Assembly: GCA_937996235.1 (NCBI GenBank)
Contig: CALKVK010000006.1
Span: forward strand, 248,001-312,000
Length of the DNA: 64,000 bases
Direction: 5' to 3'
DNA from: an uncultured bacterium
Lineage (GTDB): Bacteria; Planctomycetota; JAJSAM01; JAJVHW01
A program made the position numbers and the translations under genes. The stretch's first letter is position 1. The number at the start of each line of letters is the position of its first letter. The notes beneath the pieces are model-generated. The model ran no database searches. It saw only the letters and a program-made list of their open reading frames with translations, and was not told where the DNA came from. Shown here in pieces: positions 52,457 through 63,489 of this stretch.

Positions 52457-52822
52457 TCAGGCGCGCGACCAGACGCCCATCTTGTTGCCGAGCGGGTCGC
52501 GGAAGTACGCGCAGAAGCCGTGACCGCCGCCGATCTCGGTCTTCTCCGTCAGCCGCTTCCCGCCGGCCGCGTCGATGCGGCCGAGCGCTTCCGCGACCTC
52601 CGGCACCGCCAGCACCGGTACGGCGCCGCCGTCTCCGACCGGCAGCGACGCGTCGAGCCCGCCGCCTCCGCCGGGGTACTGGAAGATCACGTACTCGGGG
52701 CCCATCGCGTGGAACGTCCAGCCGAACACCGCGCCGTAGAAGCGCTGCGCCGCGTCCAGGTCGGGCGCGGGGATCTCGAGGTGGCACACGCTGCCGACCG
52801 GGGGCACCTGTGGATCGCTCAT
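52457..52822 (-). CDS. VOC family protein (glyoxalase/bleomycin resistance fold)
   Basis: 121 residues from ATG 52822 with GGGAGGAG upstream. Two paired beta-alpha-beta-beta-beta units are apparent: VCHLEIPAPDLDAAQRFYGAVFGWTFHAMG and the second unit ending HGFCAYFRDPLGNKMGVW. His14, Glu16 and the later His/Glu positions could bind a metal ion, but the exact set for this subfamily is uncertain. It is of the stand-alone lactoylglutathione-lyase-like type found widely with unknown substrates. Confidence 0.87.
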   Translation of the reverse strand: MSDPQVPPVGSVCHLEIPAPDLDAAQRFYGAVFGWTFHAMGPEYVIFQYPGGGGGLDASLPVGDGGAVPVLAVPEVAEALGRIDAAGGKRLTEKTEIGGGHGFCAYFRDPLGNKMGVWSRA

Positions 52823-52903
52823 CGTCGTCTCCTCCCCGGGCCGTCGCGCCGCTCCCGCGCGTCCCGCGCCCGAAGCATAGACGCCGGCGCGCCCGCGCGG
52901 CGC

Positions 52904-54838
<1,935 letters not shown>

Positions 54839-54978
54839 CGCGCTGTCCTCCGTCGCGACCGAGTCTCCCCGATGGGGACCGTCGATTGCGAGCGCGGGCG
54901 GCTCGGGCGCGGGCGGCGATCCGCGGGGCGAGCGAGCCACGCCTCAACCGCGCGCGACGTCCGGTCGATGACGACGGT

Positions 54979-57237
54979 GTGCCGCGGCCCCGCACCTGCG
55001 CCGTGCTGTGCGCGGCCGTCCTCGCGGCCGCGGCGGCGTCGCGTTCCCGCGCGGCGCTCGACGAGGAGCACTTCGCCCCCGAGGAGGTCGAGGCGATCCG
55101 CACGCTCCGGCGCATCGCCGAGGCCGAGCGGCGCTTCCGCGCGCGCCTCGCGGTGGACGTGGACGGCGACGGCGTCGGCGAGTACGGGACGCTGCGCGAG
55201 CTCGCGGGCGCGCTGGCGGTCCGCACCGCCGCCGACGGCGACAACGCAGGCGGACAGCCGCTCGCGACGCCCCTGCTCCCGCCCGCCTTCGCGTCGCTCG
55301 GCAAGGACGGAGCGGCGCGCCACGCGGGCTATCGCTTCGCGCTGCTGCTCCCCGGCACGGCGTGGCAGGGCGTGGGCGAGCAGCCGCGCGCACCCGACGA
55401 CACGCTCGACGGCGTCGTGGACACGGACGGCGCGGAGGCCGTCTGGGGCTGCTACGCGTGGCCCGAGGGCCCGGCGCGCGGCCTGCGCACGTTCTTCGCG
55501 CACGCCCGCGGCGACGTGGTCGCGACCCGCGCCGACGTGACGCGTGACGCGGGGCGGCTCGGCCCGGAGAACGCGGGCAGCGCGTTCCGCATGGACGAGC
55601 GTCCGCTCGACGCGCTGTCGGGCGCCGTCGCCGTGGGCGTCCAGGCCCGCGACGGGCACCGCTGGCACATCGTGTTCGGTGTCCCCGGCGAGGACCGGAC
55701 TGCGCGCAGCGTCGCGAACGAAGCCGCCGTCGTGGCGGAAATGCGCCGGATCCACGAGGCGCAGCGGGAGTTCCAGGCGCGCGTCGCGGTGGACCTCGAT
55801 CGCAACGGCGTCGGCGAGTTCGGAATGTTCCAGGAACTGTCCGGGTCAACGTGGGTGAGGAACTACACGACAGGGGAGAACTACGGTGGCGTGAAGTTGG
55901 CTGAGCCTCTGCTTGCGCCGGAGTTCGGCTGCGTAGTCGTCTCGTCGCCCGACTACTACACGTACAGGGTGGGGCCCGTGCGGCACGGCTACCGGTTCAA
56001 CATGTTCCTGCCGGGCCCATACGGCGATGGCGTCGCCGAGTCCGCGACGCCGCGGGGCGACGATGTCATCAATGGAACCCTCTCCTACGAGCTGGCGGAG
56101 GCGTACTGGGCGTGCTACGCAGTTCCCGCCGAGGTCGGTACAGGCCGGCGCACGTACTTCGTGAATCAGGATGGGATCGTGACGACCCGTATGTCCGGCC
56201 GCTGGGTCGACGATGCGCACGGATTCGATCTGACCCGCCCGGGGGCATGGGGGCGTCAGAGCCTGCGGCGCGCTGGCGTGGCACCCTCCGAGTCAGGTTC
56301 TGCGTTCACCCCCACGGGCGCGGGCGTGACGTACATCACCGGCGAGATCGCGGTCGGCGCCACCGGCCGTGACGGAGGGCGCTGGGAGCGTGTCAATGGC
56401 CCGGAGGCTCCGCTCGGACGCGCGGTCGTGCGTGCACGTGGGCGGTGCCGGGAGACGGAGCCGAGCCGGTGGAGCCCTGTCTTCTGGCGCGCGACCGCCG
56501 AATCGCGCGACGGCGCGCCGCCGGACCGGATGACCGTGGACGTGAGCTTCCGACGAGGCGCCCGACACTGCGGCGGGCGCGAGAGTCCGCTGCCGTTTCG
56601 CCTGGAACTCGGTGCGGGCCAGCGAGTGACGTGGGACTCGGAGTCCACGACCGCGCCAGGGCCGTACTGGGGAACCACGCGGGGGACTTGGTTCCGCCCC
56701 GCCTCACGCTGCTATGTGGAACTCGAGCCCCCGCTGACGGAGGACGTGTCTGCCGTTGTCGGGTCGGCCGCCGACGGGTCCTCCGCCGCCCGCTGGCTGC
56801 GCTTCTCGTACGCCGGCCGGCCGGTCGCGACCGCGCAGCTCCCGACCCTGCCCGGACTCGGCGGCCGCGGGTTCCCCGGGTTCAGCGCCGACCGCGTCAT
56901 GACCGCGGGGCTCCTGCCGCTCGATGCCGAGGCACCGTGGTACGGCGCGATCGAGCTGAGCCTTCGCCAGCGCGGCCGCCGGTCGCAGGAGTTCCTCCGC
57001 GTCGGCGCCGTGGATCTCTTCCCGGACGACGGGCCGTTCCACGTCGTCGCGACTCGCGAGGACGGTCGCGAGGTCGCGTTCGGGCGTCTGGACGCGAACG
57101 GCGTGCTCGTGCGCTCGACGCTGCGTGGCCGCCGCATTCCCGGTGGCGGCTGGGCCGAACTCGTCGGCGCGCGGATCGAGGTGCGCGGCGGCGACGGTGC
57201 GCCGCTGCTCGCCGGCCGCGTCCCGGACTCGCGCTGA
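54979..57237 (+). CDS. Secreted protein with two EF-hand-like DVDGDG domains
   Basis: 752 residues from GTG 54979. After a signal peptide (about 1-26) come two tandem copies of an unnamed domain: residues about 38-240 (RTLRRIAEAERRFRARLAVDVDGDGVGEYG at 41-70) and 252-475 (EMRRIHEAQREFQARVAVDLDRNGVGEFG). Each starts with a pseudopilin-like helix, then an EF-hand-type DxDxNG loop, a GYRFxxxLPG strand and a YWxCYAxPxExG strand. The C-terminal 275 residues are beta-rich. The same domain occurs in the broken gene at 62053. Composition shifts toward A/T between about 55846 and 56750, then returns, so part of the gene may be recombinant. Confidence 0.8.
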   Translation: MPRPRTCAVLCAAVLAAAAASRSRAALDEEHFAPEEVEAIRTLRRIAEAERRFRARLAVDVDGDGVGEYGTLRELAGALAVRTAADGDNAGGQPLATPLLPPAFASLGKDGAARHAGYRFALLLPGTAWQGVGEQPRAPDDTLDGVVDTDGAEAVWGCYAWPEGPARGLRTFFAHARGDVVATRADVTRDAGRLGPENAGSAFRMDERPLDALSGAVAVGVQARDGHRWHIVFGVPGEDRTARSVANEAAVVAEMRRIHEAQREFQARVAVDLDRNGVGEFGMFQELSGSTWVRNYTTGENYGGVKLAEPLLAPEFGCVVVSSPDYYTYRVGPVRHGYRFNMFLPGPYGDGVAESATPRGDDVINGTLSYELAEAYWACYAVPAEVGTGRRTYFVNQDGIVTTRMSGRWVDDAHGFDLTRPGAWGRQSLRRAGVAPSESGSAFTPTGAGVTYITGEIAVGATGRDGGRWERVNGPEAPLGRAVVRARGRCRETEPSRWSPVFWRATAESRDGAPPDRMTVDVSFRRGARHCGGRESPLPFRLELGAGQRVTWDSESTTAPGPYWGTTRGTWFRPASRCYVELEPPLTEDVSAVVGSAADGSSAARWLRFSYAGRPVATAQLPTLPGLGGRGFPGFSADRVMTAGLLPLDAEAPWYGAIELSLRQRGRRSQEFLRVGAVDLFPDDGPFHVVATREDGREVAFGRLDANGVLVRSTLRGRRIPGGGWAELVGARIEVRGGDGAPLLAGRVPDSR

Positions 57238-57312
57238 CGTCCGCACGCGCTCGTGGCGACGCCGTCCTCCTCGCGGGCGGCGTTCGTTCCCTGCGCGCCG
57301 CCGCGCGCGGCG

Positions 57313-57318
57313 TAGCTT
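57313..57318 (+). promoter_or_regulatory. TAGCTT -10 hexamer, leaderless type
   Basis: TAGCTT ends 7 nt before the ATG at 57326. No Shine-Dalgarno. Confidence 0.35.
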
Positions 57319-57325
57319 CTCCCGC

Positions 57326-58129
57326 ATGGAGCTGCGCGCCTTCGCCGCCCGGGTGCTCGACGCGGAGACGCTCGACGAGAAGCTCGCGCCGCCGCCGCGC
57401 GACCTCGCCGACGATGCGCCGGGCGCGGCCGAGCGGCGCGCCGCACCCGCGCGGCCCCCGGGTCTCGCGATCGCCCGCGGCGGCGACGTGCGCGTGCCGC
57501 CGCCCGAGGGCATGTGCGACCCGGCGCAGCGCAAACGCATCCTGCACGCCCTCGCGAACCACGAACTGCAGGCGGCCGAGCTGTTCGCGTGGGCGCTGCT
57601 GGCGTTCCCCGAGGCGCCCGCCCCGTTCCGCCGCGGCTGCGTCGCGATCCTCGCGGACGAGCAGCGTCACTGCCGGCTCTACCTCGAGCGGCTGGCCGCG
57701 CACGGCGGACGCTTCGGCGATCTGCCGCTCTCGGGGCTCTTCTGGCGGCGCATCGATGCGCTGCGCACGCCGCTCGACTTCGTCTGCACGCTCGGTCTGA
57801 CCTTCGAGAACGCGAACCTCGACTTCTCGCTCGAGCACGTGCGCACCGCGCGCGCGGCGGGCGACGAGGAGACCGCGCGCGTGCTCGAGACCGTGCACGA
57901 CGACGAGGTCGCGCACGTCGCGTTCGCGTGGCGCTGGATGCAGGCGTGGAAGGCCGACGGCGCCGGGGACTGGGAGACGTTCGTCGCGTCGGCGCCGCCG
58001 CGCGCGCCGGAGCGCGCCCGCGGTGCGACGTTCGACCGCGCCGGACGCGAGGCGGCCGGACTCGACGCGGCGTTCGTCGCGCGGCTCGAGGCGACGTCGC
58101 CGACGGCGCCGGGCGGCGGCGCGCGTTGA
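57326..58129 (+). CDS. DUF455 ferritin-like (di-iron) protein
   Basis: 267 residues, ATG 57326. Its best-conserved part matches the DUF455 ferritin-like group (PF04305). Candidate iron ligands in helices are Glu80, Glu85, Glu112, His115, Glu161, Glu194 and His197 (NHELQAAELFAW, DEQRHC, ENANLDF, DDEVAHVAF). These are consistent with a di-iron four-helix bundle. Such proteins are thought to be oxidoreductases of unknown substrate. The downstream ATP-grasp gene begins inside its stop codon (TTGA), so the pair is translationally coupled and probably works together. Confidence 0.85.
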   Translation: MELRAFAARVLDAETLDEKLAPPPRDLADDAPGAAERRAAPARPPGLAIARGGDVRVPPPEGMCDPAQRKRILHALANHELQAAELFAWALLAFPEAPAPFRRGCVAILADEQRHCRLYLERLAAHGGRFGDLPLSGLFWRRIDALRTPLDFVCTLGLTFENANLDFSLEHVRTARAAGDEETARVLETVHDDEVAHVAFAWRWMQAWKADGAGDWETFVASAPPRAPERARGATFDRAGREAAGLDAAFVARLEATSPTAPGGGAR

Positions 58130-59160
58130 CGCTCGTCGCGAACCTGCTCTGCGAGCGCGACTGGGCCGCTGCGGCGGCAGGCGCCGCGGGCAGACCGCTG
58201 CCGCCCGCGCCGCCGCGTCGGCTGCTCGAAAGCCTCTCGGCGCTCGGCACGCTCCTGCGCGTGCTCGCGCACGAGGGCGACACGCTGCGCACGCCGCTCC
58301 CCGTCGATCCCGCGCGTCTGCCCGATCTGCCGGGCGTGGCGCACGTCGTCCTCGTCGCGGGGCCCTGCGACGTGATCGCGGAGGGCGACCTCGCCTGGGC
58401 GCGGCCCGACGCCGCCGCGGCCAATCACCGCCGCGTCGCGTACGAGCTCGCCGCCGCGCGCGGCACGCTGCTCCCGGGCGCCCTGTGGATCGACGGCACG
58501 GACGCGCTCGAGCGCCACCTCGCGGCCGGCGGCGCCGATGCGTCGCCGACGGGCGCGTACGTGCTGAAGGCGCCGTGGTCGGCCGCCGGGCGCGAGCGCC
58601 TGCGCGGTCGCGCGCTGCCGCGCGGCGGCGATGCGCGTCGCCTCGAAGGGCTCCTCGCCTGCCACGGCGAGCTGCTGTTCGAGCCGTGGTGCGAGCGCAC
58701 GGCCGACTTCGGCGGTGTCGCGCGCGTGACTGCGGGGCACGTCGAGATCGCGGGACTGCACCGCCAGGAGCTCGCGGGCGGCGGCGCGCTGCGCGCGATC
58801 CATCCCCTTGACGACGAGCCCCCGCCCCACGGACTCGCCGCCGACGAACGCCGCGCTCTCCACGAGGCGCTCGTCGCCGCCGGCGAGGCGCTCGCGCGAC
58901 GCGGCTACGCGGGTCCGTTCGGCGTCGACGCATACCGCCACACGGCGCGCCCGGGACCCCACGACCGCGCAGGCCGCACCCACTTCCACGCCCTCGGCGA
59001 GATCAACGCGCGCCTCACCTTCGGCGCCCTCGCCCGCCTCTGGACGCACGCCCTCGCCCGCCCCGGCGCCTCGTTCCACGTCGGCCCGACCCCGCCCGCG
59101 GACGCCCTGGTCCTGCTCCACCCCGCACCGCCGGACGGTGTCGCGGCGTGGCTGGCGTGA
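58126..59160 (+). CDS. ATP-grasp-like protein coupled to DUF455
   Basis: 344 residues from TTG 58126 (overlaps the DUF455 stop). The ATP-grasp signature is partial: a nucleotide-binding Lys in AYVLKAPWSAAGRER near 145, acidic GELLFEPWCERTADFGGVARV, and the metal-binding GEINARLTFG near the end. Family examples ligate carboxylates to amines or thiols with ATP. Members found beside DUF455 proteins are uncharacterised. The fused-like arrangement suggests a two-step modification, with ligation by this protein and oxidation by the di-iron partner, but this is inference. Confidence 0.72.
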   Translation: MTLVANLLCERDWAAAAAGAAGRPLPPAPPRRLLESLSALGTLLRVLAHEGDTLRTPLPVDPARLPDLPGVAHVVLVAGPCDVIAEGDLAWARPDAAAANHRRVAYELAAARGTLLPGALWIDGTDALERHLAAGGADASPTGAYVLKAPWSAAGRERLRGRALPRGGDARRLEGLLACHGELLFEPWCERTADFGGVARVTAGHVEIAGLHRQELAGGGALRAIHPLDDEPPPHGLAADERRALHEALVAAGEALARRGYAGPFGVDAYRHTARPGPHDRAGRTHFHALGEINARLTFGALARLWTHALARPGASFHVGPTPPADALVLLHPAPPDGVAAWLA

Positions 59161-59227
59161 GTTGCCCGGCATGCTGAACCCGGCTCGCTGTTTCGACGTG
59201 GCGGGCCTGGGACCACATGCGCCCCGT

Positions 59228-59233
59228 TAGACT
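59228..59233 (+). promoter_or_regulatory. TAGACT -10 hexamer, leaderless type
   Basis: TAGACT ends 6 nt before the GTG at 59240. No Shine-Dalgarno lies in the 79-bp gap. Confidence 0.35.
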
Positions 59234-59239
59234 GCCCCC

Positions 59240-61762
59240 GTGTTACGCACCGACGACGACCGCGACCTCGAATCCAGCGGAGATCTGCACGGCATCGTCG
59301 ATGACGTCCACCGGCACGCGCGCCGGTGCGAACGGGGGACGAGCGGCGCGGCGGCTGCCCATCCGCGAGACGGCTGTTGCGACAACGCGGGCACTCTCGC
59401 GCGCCGCAGCCCGCCGGGGCGGCAGCGCCGTCGCCTCGCAGCAGCGGTCGCCGCACTCCTGTGCCTCGTCAGTGGCCTCGCCGGCCGCGCGTCGGCGGGG
59501 CCCGACCTGATCGTCCAGAACGGCGACCGCGTCGAGGTCGAACTCGATCCGGCAGACGCGCCGCTCGCGCTGGTCGTCGAGTGCCCGGCCGGGACCACGC
59601 TGCGTGCCCGCGTGCGGGCGCGCGACGCAGGCGGGCCCATCAACGTGTCGCTCTCCGAGCCCGGAGCGGGGTTCCCGGCGCGGGCGGAGACCGGTCGGAC
59701 GACGCATCTGCGCCTCGAGACAGAGAAGCAGGGCGCGTACCGGCTCGAGCTGCGGCCCACGACGGACGCCGCACCAGTGCATGCGGTCGTCTCGCTGCGC
59801 TGGACGATCCGTGCGCGCGAGCGGCATCGGGTGCAGGTGCAGCCTCCGTCCCGTGAGAGCGAGCACGTCTCATTCTACGGCGGTGCCGGGGAACTCATCG
59901 GGGCATGCATCCGCGCCCCGCGTCGCTCGCACGCAATTCCTCGTCTCGGCCGGCTGAGGTCGGCAGATGGGGACACCGATCTCGATCTCGCGGACGCCGA
60001 CGTCGTCGTCTTCGAGCCGCTCGTCTCCCAAGTTTTCAGATTCGAACTCACGGGACAGGGCGGCGCGGGCCCAGCCCTGCTCGAGATCCGCCGCCATCGC
60101 AGTACGCGGCGGATCGTCGCAGAGCCCTCCGTATTGGACGGGGCCCAGGGATCCGCGATCTTCGCAGTGGCGCAGTCGGTCCGCTGGTCGACGGCCAGGC
60201 TGCCGCCCTCGCTCCCGCTCGCTGGCGGAGAGCTTCGGGTGCCCGCGTCCGCGCTGCCGCCTGGGACGACGGTCGTCGCCGCCCTCGGGGACGCATTGCT
60301 CGTGACAGAATCCGCGCTCGATCCATTGAGCCTCCCAATGGTCGTCGCAACACACCCCAGTGCGGCGGGGACATTTGACGAGCCCATCGAACTCCGGCTG
60401 CCGCTCACCGATACCCTCCGGCCGTGGAGCGGTCATCCGAGCGGGTGGTGGCCGCCGGCGAGGGTGTTTCTGCGCACGCTCCAGGGTGACGTAATCGAAG
60501 TCCCAGACTCGGACTGGATTGTCGAAGAGAAGGGCAGAGCCATCGTCGTCTTCACGCCGACGGCTGGGACGCTGCAGGCGTTCTCAGAGTCAGAACCCAG
60601 GACGCGCTTGAGCGCGGACAGTTCTGGCACGACCTTGGTGGTCGGCCATCCCGGCGGAGTGGCCAGCGGGGTGTTCGACTCCGGTGAGGTGCTCGTCTAC
60701 GCGTGGGATGGCGCTGCGTGGCAACTGAACGCGGTGATCTCGGCGCCCGAGCCCCGCCGACTCGGTCACTTTGGCGAGAGCGTCTGCATCTCCGGGGATC
60801 TCCTGGTCGTGGCCGAGCCCGGGAGAGCGGTGACCGGAGGGATGGGAACGTTTGCCGCACACGTGTTCCGAAGGGATGCCGAAGGAGAGTGGCGGAGCGA
60901 TGGGGAACTGATCGACGACGGCGGCACGGTCGTGATGGCGGGGCGAGTTCCAACGCTGGCGGTCGCCGGCGAGAGTGTCTTCGTTGGTTCCGACCGTCTG
61001 TGGCGACTTAGCCTCGATAGCGCGTGGCCATCGGTGCTGGTCTACGAGAAGTTCGCATCCGGCTGGAAGGCTGCGCAGAGGCTCATCGACCCTGCTGCGG
61101 AGATACCGTCACTGTCGTTCGGTCACGCCCTCGCAGCGTCTTCGGACAGAGTCGTCGTTGGAGTAACCTCGCTGTCCGACGCTTCCCCGCTCGAACTTGC
61201 CCGCGTGTATCGGCGTGAAGTCGGCGGGTGGGCATTTGACGGTTCCCTCTCAGGCCCCGGAGTGGTGCAGACCTGTGAACTGGGTGCTCCACTCCCCGTG
61301 CTCAGCGTGAAATCTGTCGCGATCTCGGGAGACCGCGCGTGCGTCGGGCGCAATGTCGACGAGCTCAATCGACATGAGGGCATCGTGACCGTGTACGAGC
61401 GGCGCGCTGGCGTGTGGCAGCAGTTGGCGATGATTCAGGCGCCACGGTCGGATGTTGAGTGCCGAAACGACGACTTCGGATACTCGTGCGCTATGTCGTC
61501 GAATCTGGTCGTTGTCGGTGCACCTGTGCAGATGCAGAGGGATGAGGAAGCCGGGACGGCATCTGTGTTCCAGGTCGATCCCGGGGGTGCGACTTTCGTG
61601 ACCGAGTTCGCTGGCCCGGTCTCCGCTCGGCGAATTGGGTTCGGAGCGCGGGTGCTGGTGACAGACGTGCCAGAGTCGCGCGTCGTCGTCCTGTCGTTCG
61701 TCCCCGCGCGCGTCGTCGAAGGGAAAGCCCTCGACAGCCTCGACTTCTTCGGGATCGAGTGA
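59240..61762 (+). CDS. Secreted FG-GAP-like beta-propeller protein
   Basis: 840 residues from GTG 59240, the only start before the hydrophobic stretch; it leaves a charged 60-residue N-terminus ahead of the likely signal/anchor (about 68-86), which is odd and may mean a wrong start. Beta-rich domains follow at about 90-310, then a run of FG-GAP_2-like blades (FGESVCISGDLLVVAEPG, FGHALAASSDRVVVGVT, FGYSCAMSSNLVVVGAP, each near a VYxRxxGGW strand) from about 490 to the end. The second half has notably more A/T at third positions than its neighbours. It is likely a cell-surface propeller. Confidence 0.78.
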   Translation: MLRTDDDRDLESSGDLHGIVDDVHRHARRCERGTSGAAAAHPRDGCCDNAGTLARRSPPGRQRRRLAAAVAALLCLVSGLAGRASAGPDLIVQNGDRVEVELDPADAPLALVVECPAGTTLRARVRARDAGGPINVSLSEPGAGFPARAETGRTTHLRLETEKQGAYRLELRPTTDAAPVHAVVSLRWTIRARERHRVQVQPPSRESEHVSFYGGAGELIGACIRAPRRSHAIPRLGRLRSADGDTDLDLADADVVVFEPLVSQVFRFELTGQGGAGPALLEIRRHRSTRRIVAEPSVLDGAQGSAIFAVAQSVRWSTARLPPSLPLAGGELRVPASALPPGTTVVAALGDALLVTESALDPLSLPMVVATHPSAAGTFDEPIELRLPLTDTLRPWSGHPSGWWPPARVFLRTLQGDVIEVPDSDWIVEEKGRAIVVFTPTAGTLQAFSESEPRTRLSADSSGTTLVVGHPGGVASGVFDSGEVLVYAWDGAAWQLNAVISAPEPRRLGHFGESVCISGDLLVVAEPGRAVTGGMGTFAAHVFRRDAEGEWRSDGELIDDGGTVVMAGRVPTLAVAGESVFVGSDRLWRLSLDSAWPSVLVYEKFASGWKAAQRLIDPAAEIPSLSFGHALAASSDRVVVGVTSLSDASPLELARVYRREVGGWAFDGSLSGPGVVQTCELGAPLPVLSVKSVAISGDRACVGRNVDELNRHEGIVTVYERRAGVWQQLAMIQAPRSDVECRNDDFGYSCAMSSNLVVVGAPVQMQRDEEAGTASVFQVDPGGATFVTEFAGPVSARRIGFGARVLVTDVPESRVVVLSFVPARVVEGKALDSLDFFGIE

Positions 61763-62052
61763 GTCCGATCGTGGGTGAGCGTGACCGCCGCGACGTGTCG
61801 GCCCTGGCTCGACGTCCCCGCTGAGGTGCGGTCCGCGCCGATGCAGCGAGCCGGTCTCTGCGCTTCGAAGCCGTACGGCGGACTCCCCCAAGCGTCAGGG
61901 TAGTTGTCGCGTCGCCGCGCGAGTCCTGGCTCCGGTGCTGTCGGCGGCTCCGGTCAGTGAGTGCCCGGGGGGAGCACGGAGAGCACACATGACGGGCGTA
62001 GCGAGGTCTCCTCCCGCTTCACCCGACCGCGCCTGCCGCCGATCCAGAGAGC
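61763..62052 (+). other. Intergenic stretch without a supported gene
   Basis: The 290-bp spacer holds no convincing gene or RNA. There are no obvious tandem repeats or strong hairpins. Confidence 0.3.
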
Positions 62053-63095
62053 GTGGCGCAACCATCGACTCTCGCACACCCCGACCTCGTGCCGCTGCCG
62101 CGCGGACCGGCGCGGGCGCGGGACTGGTTCGGGTGGAGGGTGTTCGGAATCGTCGTCGGGGCGCTGCTCCTCTGCCTGCTGTCGTTGGTGGTGCTGAGCG
62201 TCTGCAGTCCCGCGTACAGTCACTGTGACTGCCATACGACTGGGGTTGCCACGCTCCGGGGGATCGCGAGCGCCGAGGCCCAGTTCCTGGCCGCGGGGGC
62301 GGTCGACATCGACGGGGATGGCGTGCCCGAGTACGGCAGCTTCCGCGAACTCAGCGGTGCGGCGCGACTCCGCGGTCGCACCACGCACCTCGACCCAGCG
62401 GTGCTCTCGGGCGTGTACCGAACGCCCGACGCCACGGGAGCCGTCTCTCGTGCGACCTACAGGTTCCGTCTCTACGTCAGGAGCTCGGCCGGGTCGTGGG
62501 TCTGCCCGGGCACCGATCCGGATGCGGTCGATGCGGACGCCGCCGAGCGCGGCTTCCTCTGCTACGCGTGGCCGGTGACCCAGTGCCGGGCGCAACATCG
62601 TGCGACGTACGTGATCGACGAGGCCGGCACGATGCTGGCCCGGCCTTCTCACGACGGTCGCGCAGATCGTGACGACCACTCCCGCGCAGTCGAGGTCCGG
62701 CCTGCACGCGGCGAGCACGGAGCGCGCAGCGGGCAGCCTCCTGAGCGAGGACAGAGCGTCGCGGGCAAGGCGCCGAGGCGATCGCGACGCCGTGGCGTCG
62801 CAGAGTGAGCGAGGGTGCGGCGGAGCCGCACGAGGAGGCTCCTGCGGAGCCTCCGAGACGAGCGAACGCGGAGCGGAGGCCGAAGGCCGAAGCGGAGGGG
62901 AGGCAACGCAGCACGCGGCGCTCTGGACCGCTCAGGTGCGCGAGCCGTCGTGAGAAGGTCGGGCTCTGGATCCACGAGCCGGCGTTCGTCGGCTCGATCG
63001 GTCCGCGGCCCGACGCCGCGCCGGGCGCCGGACTGCCGACAGGGCTGCAGGCGGGAACCGCTGCGGACGGGCGGGTCTGGAGTCTCGTGAACTGA
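62053..63095 (+). pseudogene. Disrupted DVDGDG-domain membrane protein
   Basis: Frame 1 from GTG 62053 runs to a stop at 62806. It starts with a transmembrane helix (about 27-50) and the unnamed domain VDIDGDGVPEYG at 85-96, then matches the two domains at 54979 through a YRFRLYV strand, a CYAWPV strand and VIDEAGTMLA. After about residue 196 the match is lost. The expected domain end (AADGRVWSLVN, cf. GRDGGRWERVN) resumes in another frame and ends at 63095. The intervening 62680-62960 region has no homology to the domain and contains two perfect hairpins. It looks like an insertion or rearrangement that broke the gene. Limits are approximate. Confidence 0.55.
62815..62854 (+). repeat. Paired perfect hairpins in broken gene
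   Basis: GTGCGGC-GGA-GCCGCAC (62815-62831) is followed by GGAGGCTCC-TGC-GGAGCCTCC (62834-62854), stems of 7 and 9 bp with 3-nt loops. The design is like the palindromic repeats elsewhere in the window, but the sequences differ. They lie in the segment that interrupts the DVDGDG-domain gene. Confidence 0.6.
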
Positions 63096-63210
63096 GGTTC
63101 GACGCGCTCTCCGAACAGAGGCTGACGGTGCCCGCGCCGGCGCGCGCTCAGCCGCGCTGGGGTGCGCCCAGTTACCCCTCGGTCTACGTGTCTCGGCCTC
63201 GACGCTGCAC

Positions 63211-63235
63211 GTGTAGCACGAGACCCGTGCTACAC
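63211..63235. promoter_or_regulatory. Inverted-repeat operator over the vapBC promoter
   Basis: GTGTAGCAC-N7-GTGCTACAC is a perfect 9-bp inverted repeat (63211-63235). Its right arm holds TACACT (63231-63236), which lies 7 nt before the ATG at 63244 and is a likely -10. Binding of the antitoxin or toxin-antitoxin complex here would block polymerase, the usual autoregulation in vapBC loci. Confidence 0.6.
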
Positions 63236-63243
63236 TGGCGGCG

Positions 63244-63489
63244 ATGACGAACTTGACGCTGACGGTCGACGAGGATGTCTTGCGGCGGGCGCGGATCCGC
63301 GCTCTCGAGCGCGGAACTTCAGTGAACGCGGTGCTTCGCGAGTTCCTGGCTGCGTACGCCGGTGCCTGCGACGAGCATCAGCGCGCCGTCCGGTCGCTGC
63401 TCGATCTCGCGGCACGTACGAGTGCCGGCCGCGGTCGGGCAACCTGGTCACGCGACGCTCTCCACGACCGCGGTGCAGCGCATGGTTGA
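63244..63489 (+). CDS. Ribbon-helix-helix antitoxin (VapB-like)
   Basis: 81 residues from ATG 63244. The N-terminus TNLTLTVDEDVLRRARIRALERGTSVNAVLREFLA is a ribbon-helix-helix DNA-binding segment (strand LTLTVD, then two helices). The C-terminal half is basic and unstructured, the part that wraps the toxin. It is probably leaderless (no Shine-Dalgarno) and autoregulates from the adjacent operator. Its stop overlaps the toxin start by 8 nt. Confidence 0.8.
   Translation: MTNLTLTVDEDVLRRARIRALERGTSVNAVLREFLAAYAGACDEHQRAVRSLLDLAARTSAGRGRATWSRDALHDRGAAHG

Noticed and set aside
62805..63095. A free-standing 96-residue gene
   Set aside because: Its end matches the end of the DVDGDG domain (DGRVWSLVN), so it is better read as the displaced 3' end of the broken gene at 62053.
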